From positions 186,001 through 250,000 of the forward strand of contig NZ_JACZCQ010000004.1 in NCBI RefSeq assembly GCF_014904705.1: DNA of 64,000 nt. The letters run 5' to 3'. The notes beneath the pieces were generated by a model. That model searched no databases. It had not been told where the DNA came from and saw only the letters and a program-made list of their open reading frames with translations. The position numbers and the translations under genes are program-made. Shown here one piece after another: positions 1-8,834 of this stretch; position 1 is the first letter of the stretch, and every line of letters begins with the position of its first letter. The stretch comes from Nisaea sediminum. Lineage in GTDB: Bacteria; Pseudomonadota; Alphaproteobacteria; Thalassobaculales; Thalassobaculaceae.

Positions 1-371
1 TGATCGGCACCGCCCGCGGCAGGGTCGTCACGACGGAAAAGCCGTGCCCGACCATCGATGCCGCCGCCATCGCCGCTTCGCAGATGCCGATGACCGGAAT
101 ATCCAGGAGCTCCCGGCAGGCCTCGAGGCCCGGATCGTCGAAACAGGCAATGACGAGCGCGTCGGCACCTTCCGCCGCCCCCTTCTTCGCCTCGCAGAGC
201 AGCCCCGGCACGCAATAGGCTTCGTCGTAATGCCCCTCGATGCTGACCGGTCCGTCGGCAGGATTGCGCGCGACGATCTCGGTACCTGGCGCCGCGATGG
301 CGACGGCCGTCTCGCGGATCTTATCCGTCATCGAGGCTGTGGTGTTCGGATTGATAACCAGAATCTTCATG
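1..371 (-). CDS. Asp/Glu/hydantoin racemase family protein, partial (C-terminus outside window)
   Basis: The first 123 residues of a cofactor-independent racemase are present and the 3' end runs off the window. The protein opens with MKILVINPNTT, and the N-terminal N-P-N-T-T segment is typical of the hydantoin/Asp-Glu racemase family. A first catalytic cysteine is visible in the V-I-A-C-F-D segment at about residue 76. These enzymes epimerise amino acids or 5-substituted hydantoins in the cytoplasm. It follows the second ABC permease by 7 nt, so it is probably the last or a late gene of the transporter operon and may act on the imported compound. It does not look like EutA of ectoine operons, although an ectoine module lies nearby. 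Substrate is unknown. Confidence 0.8.
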
Positions 372-378
372 AAGTCCC

Positions 379-1218
379 TCAGACCATTCCCTTGTCCGCG
401 TCCGAACCGTGGCGCCTCTGGCGCCAGCGGAAGAGCAGGACGGCCGACAGGCTAACACCGATCACGACGAGGGACAGCGCCGTCGTGTAGGCGCCGAGCG
501 CATAGATCACCGGTGTGGTCACGTTGGTCTGCATCGCATGCAGTTCCATCGGCAGCGTGTTGAGTGCGCCGACCGACTGCGATGTGCGGGCAATCTCGTC
601 ATAGGAGAGCGTGAAGCCGAAAAGCGCGACGCCGATCAGGCTCGGCGCGACGATCGGCAGCACGACATGGCGGATTGTCTGCCAGCCGCTGGCCCCGAGG
701 TCGCGCGCCGCTTCCTCGTAGGCCGGATCGAAGCGGTTGAAAACCGCAAACATGATCAGGAGGCCGAAAGGCAGGGTCCAGGTGAGATGCGCGCCGAAGG
801 CCGAGCTCCACCAGGAGCGCTCGATCCCGAGCAGTTCGAACATCGAGCCGATCCCGAGGCTGACGACGATGGAGGGCATGATCAGACTGGCGATCACGAC
901 GTAGAACAGCACGGTGCTGCCCCGGAAGCGCTTGCGGTAGGCCAGCCCCGAGAGGAAGGAGATCACCACGGTCGCCAGCATCACCATCATTCCGAGCTTG
1001 ATCGAGCGGTCGAAGGAGCCCCAGATGTCGCCGATCGATTGCGGACGGAAGATATCCGCGAACCAGTGCAGCGAGACCCCGTTCATCGGGAAGGTCAGCC
1101 CACCGTCCGGGCCCTGGAAGGCGAGCAGGATGACCGCGAACATCGGCCCATAGAGGAAGAAGACGAAGGCGCCGAAGATTGTCGCCAGGACGTAGAAGCT
1201 GCGGGTGCGGGCGCCCAT
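379..1218 (-). CDS. ABC transporter permease, PotC-like
   Basis: This 279-residue inner-membrane permease has about six hydrophobic segments. It carries the cytoplasmic EAA loop (E-A-A-R-D-L-G-A-S-G-W-Q-T-I near residue 170) that docks on the ATPase, as in the spermidine/putrescine (PotC) permease family. It starts one base after the stop of the other permease and is clearly co-transcribed with it. With the permease at 1220, the binding protein at 2148 and the ATPase at 3476 it forms a complete importer. The Pot family carries polyamines, but relatives also carry opines and other small organics, so the substrate cannot be read from sequence. Confidence 0.9.
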   Translation of the reverse strand: MGARTRSFYVLATIFGAFVFFLYGPMFAVILLAFQGPDGGLTFPMNGVSLHWFADIFRPQSIGDIWGSFDRSIKLGMMVMLATVVISFLSGLAYRKRFRGSTVLFYVVIASLIMPSIVVSLGIGSMFELLGIERSWWSSAFGAHLTWTLPFGLLIMFAVFNRFDPAYEEAARDLGASGWQTIRHVVLPIVAPSLIGVALFGFTLSYDEIARTSQSVGALNTLPMELHAMQTNVTTPVIYALGAYTTALSLVVIGVSLSAVLLFRWRQRRHGSDADKGMV

Positions 1219-1219
1219 C

Positions 1220-2077
1220 TCAGAGCTCCTTGCGCACGTCTGCGAAGCGCATCAGAGCCATGATCAGCAGGATCACGACGCCGAGCAGCACCATCGAGTT
1301 GGCCGCCGCGGGCGGGAACTGGAGATAGGAGAGTTCGGCCGCGATCGCCTTGCCGACCGAGGCCACCTGGCCGCCTCCGAGCACGTTCACGGTGACGAAA
1401 TCGCCCATCACCATCGCGACGACGAAGATCGAGCCGATGGCGATACCCGGTTTGCAGAGCGGCACGATGACATTCCAGACCGTCTGCCAGCCGTTCGCGC
1501 CCGCATCGGTCGCGGCTTCCAGCAGGCTCCCGTCTATCCGCATCATCGAGTTGAAGATCGGCACGATCATGAAGAGCGTGTAGAGATGCACATAGCCGAT
1601 CACCACGGCGAATTCGCTGTAGAGCAGCCATTCCACCGGCATGTCGGTGATTCCCAGCGCCAGCAGCGCCTTGTTCACCAGGCCGTTCCGCCCGAGCAGC
1701 GGGATCCAGGCGATCATGCGGATCACGATCGAGGTCCAGAACGGGATCGTGCAGAGCAGGAAAAGCACGATCTGCATGGTGATCGTGCGGATATGGAAGG
1801 CGAGGAAATAGGCGATGGTGAAGCCGAGCACGAGCGTGATCGCCCAGACCATGAGACAGAAGCGGAAGGTGATCAGATAGGTCTGGTAGGTCACCGAAGA
1901 CGAGAAGACGTCCTCGTAATTGAACAGCACGAAGTCGGGAATGAGGATCTGATAGGTCTGGTAGTCGAAGAAGCTGACCACCACGACGAGCGCGATGGGC
2001 AGCGCGAAGAAGACCAGAAAGATCAGCGTCAGCGGCAATGCCTGCAGATAGGCAATCCAGGCGCTCAGTCGCTCCAT
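1220..2077 (-). CDS. ABC transporter permease, PotB-like
   Basis: A 285-residue permease with about six membrane segments and an EAA loop (E-A-A-T-D-A-G-A-N-G-W-Q near residue 188). It is the PotB-type partner of the permease at 379-1218, and the ATG at 2077 follows the binding-protein gene by 70 nt. That gap holds a strong hairpin at 2110-2136. The ending L-M-R-F-A-D-V-R-K-E-L and the 1-nt gap to the next permease indicate tight co-expression. The function is membrane translocation for the importer encoded across 379-4504. Confidence 0.9.
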   Translation of the reverse strand: MERLSAWIAYLQALPLTLIFLVFFALPIALVVVVSFFDYQTYQILIPDFVLFNYEDVFSSSVTYQTYLITFRFCLMVWAITLVLGFTIAYFLAFHIRTITMQIVLFLLCTIPFWTSIVIRMIAWIPLLGRNGLVNKALLALGITDMPVEWLLYSEFAVVIGYVHLYTLFMIVPIFNSMMRIDGSLLEAATDAGANGWQTVWNVIVPLCKPGIAIGSIFVVAMVMGDFVTVNVLGGGQVASVGKAIAAELSYLQFPPAAANSMVLLGVVILLIMALMRFADVRKEL

Positions 2078-2109
2078 CAGGCTTGTCCCGGTTCGGCGCG
2101 TTGAAGGAA

Positions 2110-2136
2110 CCGGGGGCCGGACAGACCGGCCCCCGG
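2110..2136 (-). promoter_or_regulatory. 11-bp perfect stem-loop between binding-protein and permease genes
   Basis: The arms CCGGGGGCCGG and CCGGCCCCCGG are perfectly complementary around a 5-nt loop. The stem lies just after the binding-protein stop codon and before the permease start, and no T-run follows it on the minus strand. Such intercistronic stems often stabilise or partly terminate the mRNA, so that the binding protein is made in excess over the membrane parts. That role is inferred from position. Confidence 0.6.
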
Positions 2137-2147
2137 CATCGGAGGTA

Positions 2148-3452
2148 TCAGGCGGCGATGAACTCGTTCCACTTGCGGACCATGTAGCGGTCCTCGTCCA
2201 TCACGGTGTTCCATACGGTCACGTTGCCCATGCGGTCCCAGAAGGAACCGCCGTCGCGGACGGTACCGGCGGATTCGATCTTCTGGCCGGTCGGGCTCAT
2301 GATGTCGGACGCAGCCGGCTTGCCTTCCATCCAGAAGCCCCACTCGTCCTCGGACATGTAAGGTTTCGCGGTTTCCAGCACGGCGGTGTAGTAGCCCTGT
2401 CGGTTCAGGAAGGCGCCAGCCCAGCCGGACATGTACCAGTTCACGAACTCGTAGGCGGCATCCAGCTTCTTGCCGTCGAGATGGGACGGCAGGCCGAGGC
2501 CGCCGGCCCAGGCGCGGTAGCCCTCCTTCAGCGGCTGGTACTTGCAGGCAACGCCCATCGAGCGGACCTTGGTCACCGCCGGAGACCACATGGACTGGAT
2601 CACGACCTCGCCCGAGGCCATTAGGTTGACGCTCTCGTTGAATTCCTTCCAGAAAGCGCGGAACTGGCCGTCCTTCTTGGCCTCCGTCAGCACCTTCATG
2701 GTGGCGTCGATCTCTTCCCTGGTCATGTTGCCCTTGTCGCCGTAGGAGACGAGCTTCGAGGCCTCGCAGACCATGGCGGCATCCATGATGCCGATGGACG
2801 GGATGTTCAGGATCGAGGCCTTGCCCTTGAATTCGGGGTTCAGCAGCTCGGCCCAGGTATCGATCGGGCGCTTGATCAGGTCCGGCCGGATGCCGAGCGT
2901 GTCGGCGTTGTAGACGGTCGGGATCAGCGTCATGAATCCGCTCGGCTCTTCGGCGAACTCGGAGGATTCCGCGCCCTTCAGATAGCTGACCTTGATCGGC
3001 GCGATGCCCTGACGGGACATCTTGGTGCCGTCCGGCAGCGCGCCCTTGGTGAAGATCGGCACGATCTGGTCGTAGTACTTGATCTTCGAGACATCCATGC
3101 CCTTCATCTTGCCCGAGGGCACGATCTTCTTGAGCATCCAGTATTCGGCATCGAGCATGTCGAAGGACGAGGACTGGGTCACCGCCCGCTTCACCACGTC
3201 GTCAGAGGTGAGCGAGGTGTACTGGATGGTGAAGCCGAGATCCTCCTTCGCTTTGTCGGCCAGTTCCTTGAACTGGTTGACGCCGGTGCCGGCGATATGG
3301 AGCGTGATCGGCTCCGAGGCATGCACGAAGGGCGCACCCTTTATAAAGGCGCCGCCGGCGACCGCCCCCGCGGCCATTCCCTTCAGCACCCCGCGCCGCG
3401 AGACCGCTCCCTTGGACGTTTTCGTCTTTTTCTGGTCCTTGGTATTCGACAT
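2148..3452 (-). CDS. ABC transporter substrate-binding protein, PotD-like, Tat-exported
   Basis: A 434-residue periplasmic binding protein of the PotD/PotF type. Residues 18-23 carry a twin-arginine motif (S-R-R-G-V-L-K) followed by a hydrophobic stretch ending near an A-S-E cleavage site at about residue 46, so export by the Tat route is likely. The mature part has the two-lobed layout of the family with the conserved Y-N-A-D-T-L-G and N-P-E-F-K-G-K-A segments. It lies 23 nt downstream of the ATPase gene, so the order is ATPase, binding protein, permease, permease, racemase. The ligand is not identifiable by eye. Confidence 0.88.
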   Translation of the reverse strand: MSNTKDQKKTKTSKGAVSRRGVLKGMAAGAVAGGAFIKGAPFVHASEPITLHIAGTGVNQFKELADKAKEDLGFTIQYTSLTSDDVVKRAVTQSSSFDMLDAEYWMLKKIVPSGKMKGMDVSKIKYYDQIVPIFTKGALPDGTKMSRQGIAPIKVSYLKGAESSEFAEEPSGFMTLIPTVYNADTLGIRPDLIKRPIDTWAELLNPEFKGKASILNIPSIGIMDAAMVCEASKLVSYGDKGNMTREEIDATMKVLTEAKKDGQFRAFWKEFNESVNLMASGEVVIQSMWSPAVTKVRSMGVACKYQPLKEGYRAWAGGLGLPSHLDGKKLDAAYEFVNWYMSGWAGAFLNRQGYYTAVLETAKPYMSEDEWGFWMEGKPAASDIMSPTGQKIESAGTVRDGGSFWDRMGNVTVWNTVMDEDRYMVRKWNEFIAA

Positions 3453-3475
3453 CTGAAGCCTCCTCTATTGATGTC

Positions 3476-4504
3476 CTACCGATCGGCGCCAAGCCGGTGC
3501 AGATCGCTAGAACGCCAAGACGCGGTGACGCTTTCGCCCACCCGGAAACCCTCGGCGAAGAACTGGGAATCCGGCAGGGAAACGGTGAAATCCTGAAGTT
3601 CGGGTGCATCGAGACGGAGTTTCGCCCAGAGCCCGAGATACTCGACGGCCGCGATCTTCGCCTCGACGCTCTGGCGGTCTTCCCCGGCCGGCGTTCCGGC
3701 GCGGGCAAGGCTGACCCTGTCGGCCCGGATCGCGACGGAACCTGCCGGATCGCCGCCGGCGATGGCACCGCTCATGACGTTGTGTCCGCCGATGAAACGG
3801 GCGACGAAGACACTGGCCGGCTTCTCGAACACCACGCGCGGCGGCGCCGCCTGCTCTATCCGTCCGTCATTCATCACCACGACCAGATCAGCCAGCGCCA
3901 TCGCCTCCTCCTGGCTGTGGGTGACATGAATGAAGCTGATGCCAAGTTCGGACTGCAGACGCTTCAACTCCTCCCGCATGCGGATGCGAAGGAACGGGTC
4001 GAGCGCAGAAAGCGGCTCGTCGAGCAGAAGCACGTCCGGCTTGGTCACCAGCGCGCGGGCAAGCGCAACGCGCTGCTGCTGCCCCCCGGAGAGTTGAGAC
4101 GGCAGGCGCCCCGCATGCTGGTCCATCTCGACCAGCGCCAGGTATTCCATCGCGGTCGCCCGTCGCTCCGCCTTTCCGACACCGCGCATCTTCAGGCTGA
4201 AGGCGACATTCTCGACGCAGCTCAGATGCGGGAAGAGCGCATAGCTCTGGAACATCATGGCGGTGCCGCGTTTCGCCGGCGGAAGGTCGGAGACATTGTC
4301 CCCGCCGATCAGCACGTCACCGTCGGAAACGCTCTCGTGTCCCGCGATCATGCGCAATGTCGTGGTCTTGCCGCAGCCCGACGGGCCGAGCAGGCAGCAA
4401 TAGCTGCCGGCCGGGATCCTAACGTCGATCGCCTTGACGGCCTCGACGTCCCCATACCGCTTCGTCAGTCCGACCAGTTCGATTTCACCGCCTGTGCGCA
4501 CCAC
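3476..4504 (-). CDS. ABC transporter ATP-binding protein, PotA-like
   Basis: A 342-residue ATPase that begins with GTG at 4504, preceded by GGGGAG at a 7-nt spacing. Visible motifs are Walker A (G-P-S-G-C-G-K-T-T at about 39-47), the signature L-S-G-G-Q-Q-Q-R, Walker B (V-L-L-L-D-E-P-L-S-A-L-D) and the switch histidine in F-I-H-V-T-H-S. The C-terminal 100 residues form a TOBE-like domain, as in PotA/FbpC proteins. It is the first gene of the importer operon, so the promoter should lie in 4505-4700. Confidence 0.93.
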   Translation of the reverse strand: MVRTGGEIELVGLTKRYGDVEAVKAIDVRIPAGSYCCLLGPSGCGKTTTLRMIAGHESVSDGDVLIGGDNVSDLPPAKRGTAMMFQSYALFPHLSCVENVAFSLKMRGVGKAERRATAMEYLALVEMDQHAGRLPSQLSGGQQQRVALARALVTKPDVLLLDEPLSALDPFLRIRMREELKRLQSELGISFIHVTHSQEEAMALADLVVVMNDGRIEQAAPPRVVFEKPASVFVARFIGGHNVMSGAIAGGDPAGSVAIRADRVSLARAGTPAGEDRQSVEAKIAAVEYLGLWAKLRLDAPELQDFTVSLPDSQFFAEGFRVGESVTASWRSSDLHRLGADR

Positions 4505-4850
4505 GCCTTATCTCCCCGATCAGCGTTTTCTTGCTGCAGCGCAACATTACGTCATCAAACAGCAATATGCGTGCCACGCCATGGCGGCGCGAAACTCGCG
4601 AAAAAGCGGCGAAATCTGCGTTCAATGCCTATAAATTTTGCACTGCAGCGCTTGCCGCTGGTTAATTTCGCGCCAATCACCTTCGTTCGCCGTGCGCGTC
4701 GGTTCGTCTCCTTGCGGAACCACACTCATGGCGGTGATCTGATAGACAGCGTGCCGGCTGCGCCGCAAAATGGGATTCTTCCGACCGGTCATTGCGACGG
4801 CGCCGTATTCGCACCTTAGAAACCGGTAAGCCTTTTCAAGGACCCCGAAA
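4505..4850. other. 346-nt divergent intergenic region
   Basis: This gap separates the Pot-like importer operon (minus) from the EamA exporter gene (plus), so it should hold both promoters. I saw no convincing coding sequence, terminator or long inverted repeat. The only clear signal is the ribosome binding site AAGGA at 4838-4842, 8 nt before the TTG start at 4851. Confidence 0.5.
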
Positions 4851-5852
4851 TTGGTCAGCGAGCCAGACAAGAAAACACCCGCCACCAACCCGCTATCCGA
4901 TTTCGCAAACCGTCTGTCGCTCTTCGGCTCCCGCCTTCTGGAACCGGTTGCGGTTCCCTTCCGGGCCCTGCCCGGCAATGCGCGCGGCGCCATCTGGATC
5001 CTGATCGCCAGCTTCTTCTTCACCGTCATGGTCGCGCTGATCAAGTCGGTCGGCGACGATATCTCCGTGTTCCAGATCCTGCTCTTCCGTCAGATTGTGA
5101 TGACCTGCACGGTGATGCCGATCCTTATCTCCGGCTTTCCCGAGATCCTGAAAACGCGCCATCTTCCACTGCATCTGGTCCGTGTGGCGCTTGCCGTCGT
5201 CGCCATGACCTGCGGCTTCACCGCCTTCATCCACCTACCGCTCGCCGAGGCCACGGCTCTCGGCTTCGCCAAGAGCCTCTTCGTCACGATCCTCGCCCTC
5301 ATCATCCTGCGCGAGGTCGCGGGTCCGCGGCGCTGGATCGCCGTGCTGGTCGGCTTTGCCGGGGTGCTGATCATGGTCCAGCCGGGTCCGGCCGGGATCA
5401 ACTTCTACTCGATCCTCGCAGTCACCGGCGCCGCCGCCGCCGCGGGCGTCATGGTGATCATCCGCAAGCTGTCCCGGCACGACCGCTCGGTCACGATCCT
5501 CAGCTATCAGGCGATCATGGTCGGCCTGCTGATGCTGGTTCCGACCGTCTATTACTGGGTCACGCCCACGCTGGAGCAATGGCTGATCATGGGCGCGATT
5601 GGCCTCTTTTCGGTGGTCGGCCAGCTCATGAACATTCAGGGATTCAAGGAGGGCGAAGCGTCGGCCGTGGCGCCGATGGACTATACCCGACTGATCTACG
5701 CCGCCCTCCTCGGCTTCATCGTCTTCGGAGAGGTCCCGGATCTCGACACCGTGCTGGGTGCCGCGCTGATCATCGGAACCTCGATCTATACCGTCCGCGC
5801 CGAGAAGCGGGCCGGCGAGCGCAGCCGAAAGGCAGAGCCCGCCGGACAGTAG
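4851..5852 (+). CDS. EamA/DMT-family transporter
   Basis: A 333-residue membrane protein with about ten hydrophobic helices arranged as two repeated EamA halves (about 45-170 and 185-315). This is the drug/metabolite transporter superfamily, which mostly exports amino acids, nucleosides or other metabolites. The start is TTG at 4851, chosen because AAGGA stands 8 nt upstream. A first in-frame ATG at 5028 would delete the first helix. The gene ends 7 nt from the convergent aminotransferase gene. No substrate can be assigned. Confidence 0.85.
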   Translation: MVSEPDKKTPATNPLSDFANRLSLFGSRLLEPVAVPFRALPGNARGAIWILIASFFFTVMVALIKSVGDDISVFQILLFRQIVMTCTVMPILISGFPEILKTRHLPLHLVRVALAVVAMTCGFTAFIHLPLAEATALGFAKSLFVTILALIILREVAGPRRWIAVLVGFAGVLIMVQPGPAGINFYSILAVTGAAAAAGVMVIIRKLSRHDRSVTILSYQAIMVGLLMLVPTVYYWVTPTLEQWLIMGAIGLFSVVGQLMNIQGFKEGEASAVAPMDYTRLIYAALLGFIVFGEVPDLDTVLGAALIIGTSIYTVRAEKRAGERSRKAEPAGQ

Positions 5853-5859
5853 CCTTCTC

Positions 5860-7233
5860 CTAGGAGCCGAGCCCCTTCTTCACCGCCTTCACCGCCGCGT
5901 CGACGATGATGTCCGCCTCGGCCCGCGTGAGGCAGAGCGGCGGGGCGAAGCCGATGACGTCGGAATGCGGCATGGCGCGGGCGATGACGCCCTCGCCGAG
6001 CAGCGCGTTCGCCACCGACCATCCGGCCTTCCTGGCCGGATCAAAGAAGCGCCTGTCGTCCTTGTCCTCGACCAGTTCGACCGCCGCGATCATGCCCTCG
6101 CCGCGCACCTCGCCGACATTCGGATGGCCGCCGAGCGCGTCCCTGAGAGCCGAGCTGAAATAGGCACCGGTCTCTCCGGCATTCGCGACCAGACCAAGAG
6201 AGTCGATCAGTTTCAGGTTGGCGACACCGGCCGCTGCCCCGATCGGATGGGCGGAATAGGTCCAGCCGTGCCCGATGGCACCGAACTCGTCCGTCCCCTG
6301 CTCCAGCACCTTCCAGACCTTGTCGGAGATGATCGAGCCGGAGAGCGGCGCGTAGGCCGAGGTCAGGCCCTTGGCGATCGAAATGATATCCGCCTCGATG
6401 CCATAATGGTCGGAGCCCATCATCGAGCCGAGACGGCCGAAGCCGGTGACCACCTCGTCGGCGATCAGCAGAATGTCGTGCTTCTTCAGGATCGGCTGGA
6501 TCGCCTCCCAGTAACCGGGCGGCGGCGGTACGATCCCGCCGGTACCGAGCAGCGGCTCGCCGATGAAGGCGCCGATGGTGTCCGCACCCTCGCGCTCGAT
6601 CAGCGCTTCCAGCTCGGCCGCGCAATGGGCGGTGAACTGCGCCTCGCTCATGCCCGGCTTTGCCTGGCGGTAATAGTAGGGCGCCTCGGTATGCAGCACC
6701 TGCGGCAGCGGCAGGTCGAACTGCTTGTGGAAGAGCTCGAGCCCGGTCAGCGAGCCGGTCATGAGCCCGGAGCCGTGATAGCCGCGCCAGCGCGAAATGA
6801 TCTTCTTCTTCTCCGGCCGCCCGAGCACGTTGTTGTAATACCAGACCAGCTTGATGTTGGTCTCGTTCGCGTCCGAACCGCCAAGGCCGAAATAGACCTT
6901 GGACATGTTCTTCGGCGCCCGGTCGACGACCATCTTGGCAAGCGTGATCGAGGCCTCGGTGCCGTGCCCGACATAGGAATGGTAATAGGCCAGCTCTTGC
7001 GCCTGCGCGGCGATGGCGTCGGCGATCTCGGTGCGTCCGTAGCCGACATTCACGCAATAGAGCCCGGCGAAAGCATCCAGCAGCCGCTTGCCGTCCCGGT
7101 CCTCGATATAGACTCCGGAGCCGCCGGTGATCACCCGGGTCGGGGTCTCCCCGCGGGCATGCTGGGCGAGATGGGTCGAGGGATGAAAGAAGTTCTCCCG
7201 GTCCCACTGGGCGAGCTGGTCGTTGGTGAGCAT
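5860..7233 (-). CDS. doeD: Class III aminotransferase, probable diaminobutyrate transaminase DoeD
   Basis: A 457-residue fold-type I PLP enzyme of the omega-transaminase group. The PLP lysine is K288 in I-S-I-A-K-G-L-T-S and the pyridine-binding aspartate is D259 in I-A-D-E-V-V-T-G-F-G-R. Family members move the omega-amino group of putrescine, GABA, beta-alanine or 2,4-diaminobutyrate to a keto acid. Because it lies downstream of asnC-eutC-eutB and next to doeA, I infer it is DoeD, turning L-2,4-diaminobutyrate from ectoine into aspartate semialdehyde. A putrescine-pyruvate aminotransferase is the main alternative. An SD (GGAG) lies 7 nt before the ATG. Confidence 0.72.
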   Translation of the reverse strand: MLTNDQLAQWDRENFFHPSTHLAQHARGETPTRVITGGSGVYIEDRDGKRLLDAFAGLYCVNVGYGRTEIADAIAAQAQELAYYHSYVGHGTEASITLAKMVVDRAPKNMSKVYFGLGGSDANETNIKLVWYYNNVLGRPEKKKIISRWRGYHGSGLMTGSLTGLELFHKQFDLPLPQVLHTEAPYYYRQAKPGMSEAQFTAHCAAELEALIEREGADTIGAFIGEPLLGTGGIVPPPPGYWEAIQPILKKHDILLIADEVVTGFGRLGSMMGSDHYGIEADIISIAKGLTSAYAPLSGSIISDKVWKVLEQGTDEFGAIGHGWTYSAHPIGAAAGVANLKLIDSLGLVANAGETGAYFSSALRDALGGHPNVGEVRGEGMIAAVELVEDKDDRRFFDPARKAGWSVANALLGEGVIARAMPHSDVIGFAPPLCLTRAEADIIVDAAVKAVKKGLGS

Positions 7234-7238
7234 GTCTG

Positions 7239-7284
7239 CTCCTTTCGAAAGCCTGTACTGAATGCTGAGCTGGTTTCGAAGGAG
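7239..7284. promoter_or_regulatory. Imperfect inverted repeat upstream of the aminotransferase
   Basis: CTCCTTTCGAAA at 7239-7250 and TTTCGAAGGAG at 7274-7284 are inverted copies differing by a single T. Each holds a TTCGAA core. The left arm overlaps the ribosome binding site of the aminotransferase gene. It may be an operator for the AsnC-type regulator just upstream, or an RNA stem that hides the SD. Evidence is the symmetry only. Confidence 0.35.
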
Positions 7285-7351
7285 AGTATCGGGAGCGGCG
7301 GGAGAATGTCTGTCTGAATTGAGCAGGGACGGCAGAGAGATTTTCGCGCTA

Positions 7352-7831
7352 TCAGCCGCCTGCCAGAAGGTCTATCGGGAGAGCGGCGGCGCCTTTCACC
7401 TCCTTTGTGACGACATAGGTGTAATAGCGCTTCACCCCGGCATCGCTCTCCAGCAGCCGGTCGATCAGGCGCTGGTAGCTCGCGACATTCCGGGTCACGA
7501 CCTGGAGAAGGTAATCGAGCCCGCCGCCGAGCGCCCAGCAGGCGACAATCTCCCGCTCCGCGGTCACCTTCGCCTCGAAACGGGAGAAATCCTCGCTCCT
7601 GTGATTGTCGAGTTCGACGGTGACGAAGACCGCCATATGCTCCGCCAGCGCCTCGAGCGCGATGCGGGCGCCGTAGCCACGCACGATCCCGGCCGCTTCC
7701 AGCCGCTGCAGCCGTTCCCAGCAGGGCGTGTTGGAGAGATTGACCCGCTTCGCCAGCTCGGATTTCGAGATCCGCCCCTCCTCCTGCAGAATGGAAAGGA
7801 TCTTCAGGTCGCGGGCGTCGAGTTTCAGCAT
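7352..7831 (-). CDS. doeX: Lrp/AsnC-family regulator, probable DoeX
   Basis: A 159-residue protein starting at the ATG of M-L-K-L-D-A-R-D-L-K at 7831. A longer frame would overlap the upstream gene and adds a non-conserved Arg/Pro-rich tail. Residues 1-60 form the AsnC winged helix (I-S-K-S-E-L-A-K-R-V-N-L-S) and residues about 70-150 the RAM ligand-binding domain. Ectoine operons in Halomonas and Ruegeria carry an AsnC regulator (DoeX/AsnC) in the same position. Its targets may be the palindromes at 9907-9957. It lies between eutC and doeD on one strand. Confidence 0.82.
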   Translation of the reverse strand: MLKLDARDLKILSILQEEGRISKSELAKRVNLSNTPCWERLQRLEAAGIVRGYGARIALEALAEHMAVFVTVELDNHRSEDFSRFEAKVTAEREIVACWALGGGLDYLLQVVTRNVASYQRLIDRLLESDAGVKRYYTYVVTKEVKGAAALPIDLLAGG

Positions 7832-7841
7832 GGGGCGGGCC

Positions 7842-8834
7842 TCAGGCGGAAATGACCGCGCCGGTCCCTGCCCGCGCCGCCAGCGCGACGGCATGGGTGG
7901 CGATGGCGGTATCCTGCGCTCCGGTCCCGGTCAAATCCACGAGGGTGATGTCGCCCGGAGCCTGACGTCCTTTCCCCTTGCCCGCGATCACCTCGCCGAG
8001 CTCCGCGAAGATCTGATCACTACCGGCGGAACCGGCCGCGATGGCGGCCCGGAGCTCACCCTGGATGCGGCACTGGGAAAGCCGGTCCGGAACATAGGTG
8101 GAGAGGCGGTCGAATGCCGCCGGATCGATCTCGACCTTGCCGGGCTGGTCGGAGCCCATGGCCGTGACATGCAGGCCCGCATGCAGCCAGTCCGCCTTCA
8201 GCAGCGGCTCCCGCGACGGTGTCGTGGTCACGACGAGCTGGCTCTCGGCGACCAGCGTCGCCGGATCCGCCTCCGCCCGCGCTTCGATACCGAGATTCGC
8301 CGAGAGATCGGCGGCGCAAGCCGCGGCCCGGTCCGGATCGCGTCCCCAGACCAGCACCCTTTCGAACGGACGGACCAAACGGGCCGCCTCGATCTGGAGC
8401 CGCGCCTGTACGCCGGTCCCGAAGACGCCGGCGGTATGAACTTCTTCCGGCGCGAGATGTCGCGCTGCGACGGCACCCGCCGCCGCGGTCCGGACATCCG
8501 TCAGGTAGCCGTTGTCGAGCAGCAGCGCCTCGACCAGACCGGTCTGCGCCGAAAACAGGATCATCAGACCGTTCAGGCTCGGCAGGCCGAGCTTCGGATT
8601 GTCGAAGAAGCCGGGGCTGACCTTGATCGCGAAGCCGTCGAAACCCGGGATATAGGCGGTCTTCACATCCACCTCGCCGTTCGCGGCCGGAATTTCCATG
8701 GAGAGGATCGGCGGCATGACGACCTCGCCCGAGGCGAGCGCCCGGAACGCGCTCTCGACCACGTCGACGGCCGCGAGATCGAGCTTCACCAGGTCCCGGA
8801 GATCGGCTTCGGTCAGGATCTTGATGTCAGGCAT
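7842..8834 (-). CDS. eutC: Ornithine cyclodeaminase/mu-crystallin family, probable EutC
   Basis: A 330-residue NAD(P)-binding protein of the OCD/mu-crystallin family. The Rossmann motif G-T-G-V-Q-A-R-L-Q lies near residue 140, and K-V-S-P-G-F near 73 supplies the conserved lysine region. It overlaps the threonine-dehydratase-like gene by 8 nt, the eutB-eutC pairing seen in ectoine and hydroxyectoine operons. There the pair is assigned to handling the hydroxylated diaminobutyrate intermediate. Because doeA is adjacent, EutC is preferred to a true ornithine cyclodeaminase. Other OCD family members reduce imines or make proline. Confidence 0.78.
   Translation of the reverse strand: MPDIKILTEADLRDLVKLDLAAVDVVESAFRALASGEVVMPPILSMEIPAANGEVDVKTAYIPGFDGFAIKVSPGFFDNPKLGLPSLNGLMILFSAQTGLVEALLLDNGYLTDVRTAAAGAVAARHLAPEEVHTAGVFGTGVQARLQIEAARLVRPFERVLVWGRDPDRAAACAADLSANLGIEARAEADPATLVAESQLVVTTTPSREPLLKADWLHAGLHVTAMGSDQPGKVEIDPAAFDRLSTYVPDRLSQCRIQGELRAAIAAGSAGSDQIFAELGEVIAGKGKGRQAPGDITLVDLTGTGAQDTAIATHAVALAARAGTGAVISA

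Noticed and set aside
1-371. EutA of the ectoine pathway
   Set aside because: The N-terminus is of the hydantoin/Asp-Glu racemase type, and the gene belongs to the ABC importer operon on the far side of an exporter gene.
7832-7894. N-terminal extension of the AsnC regulator
   Set aside because: It would overlap eutC and adds an Arg/Pro-rich tail absent from the AsnC family; the ATG at 7831 gives the normal protein.
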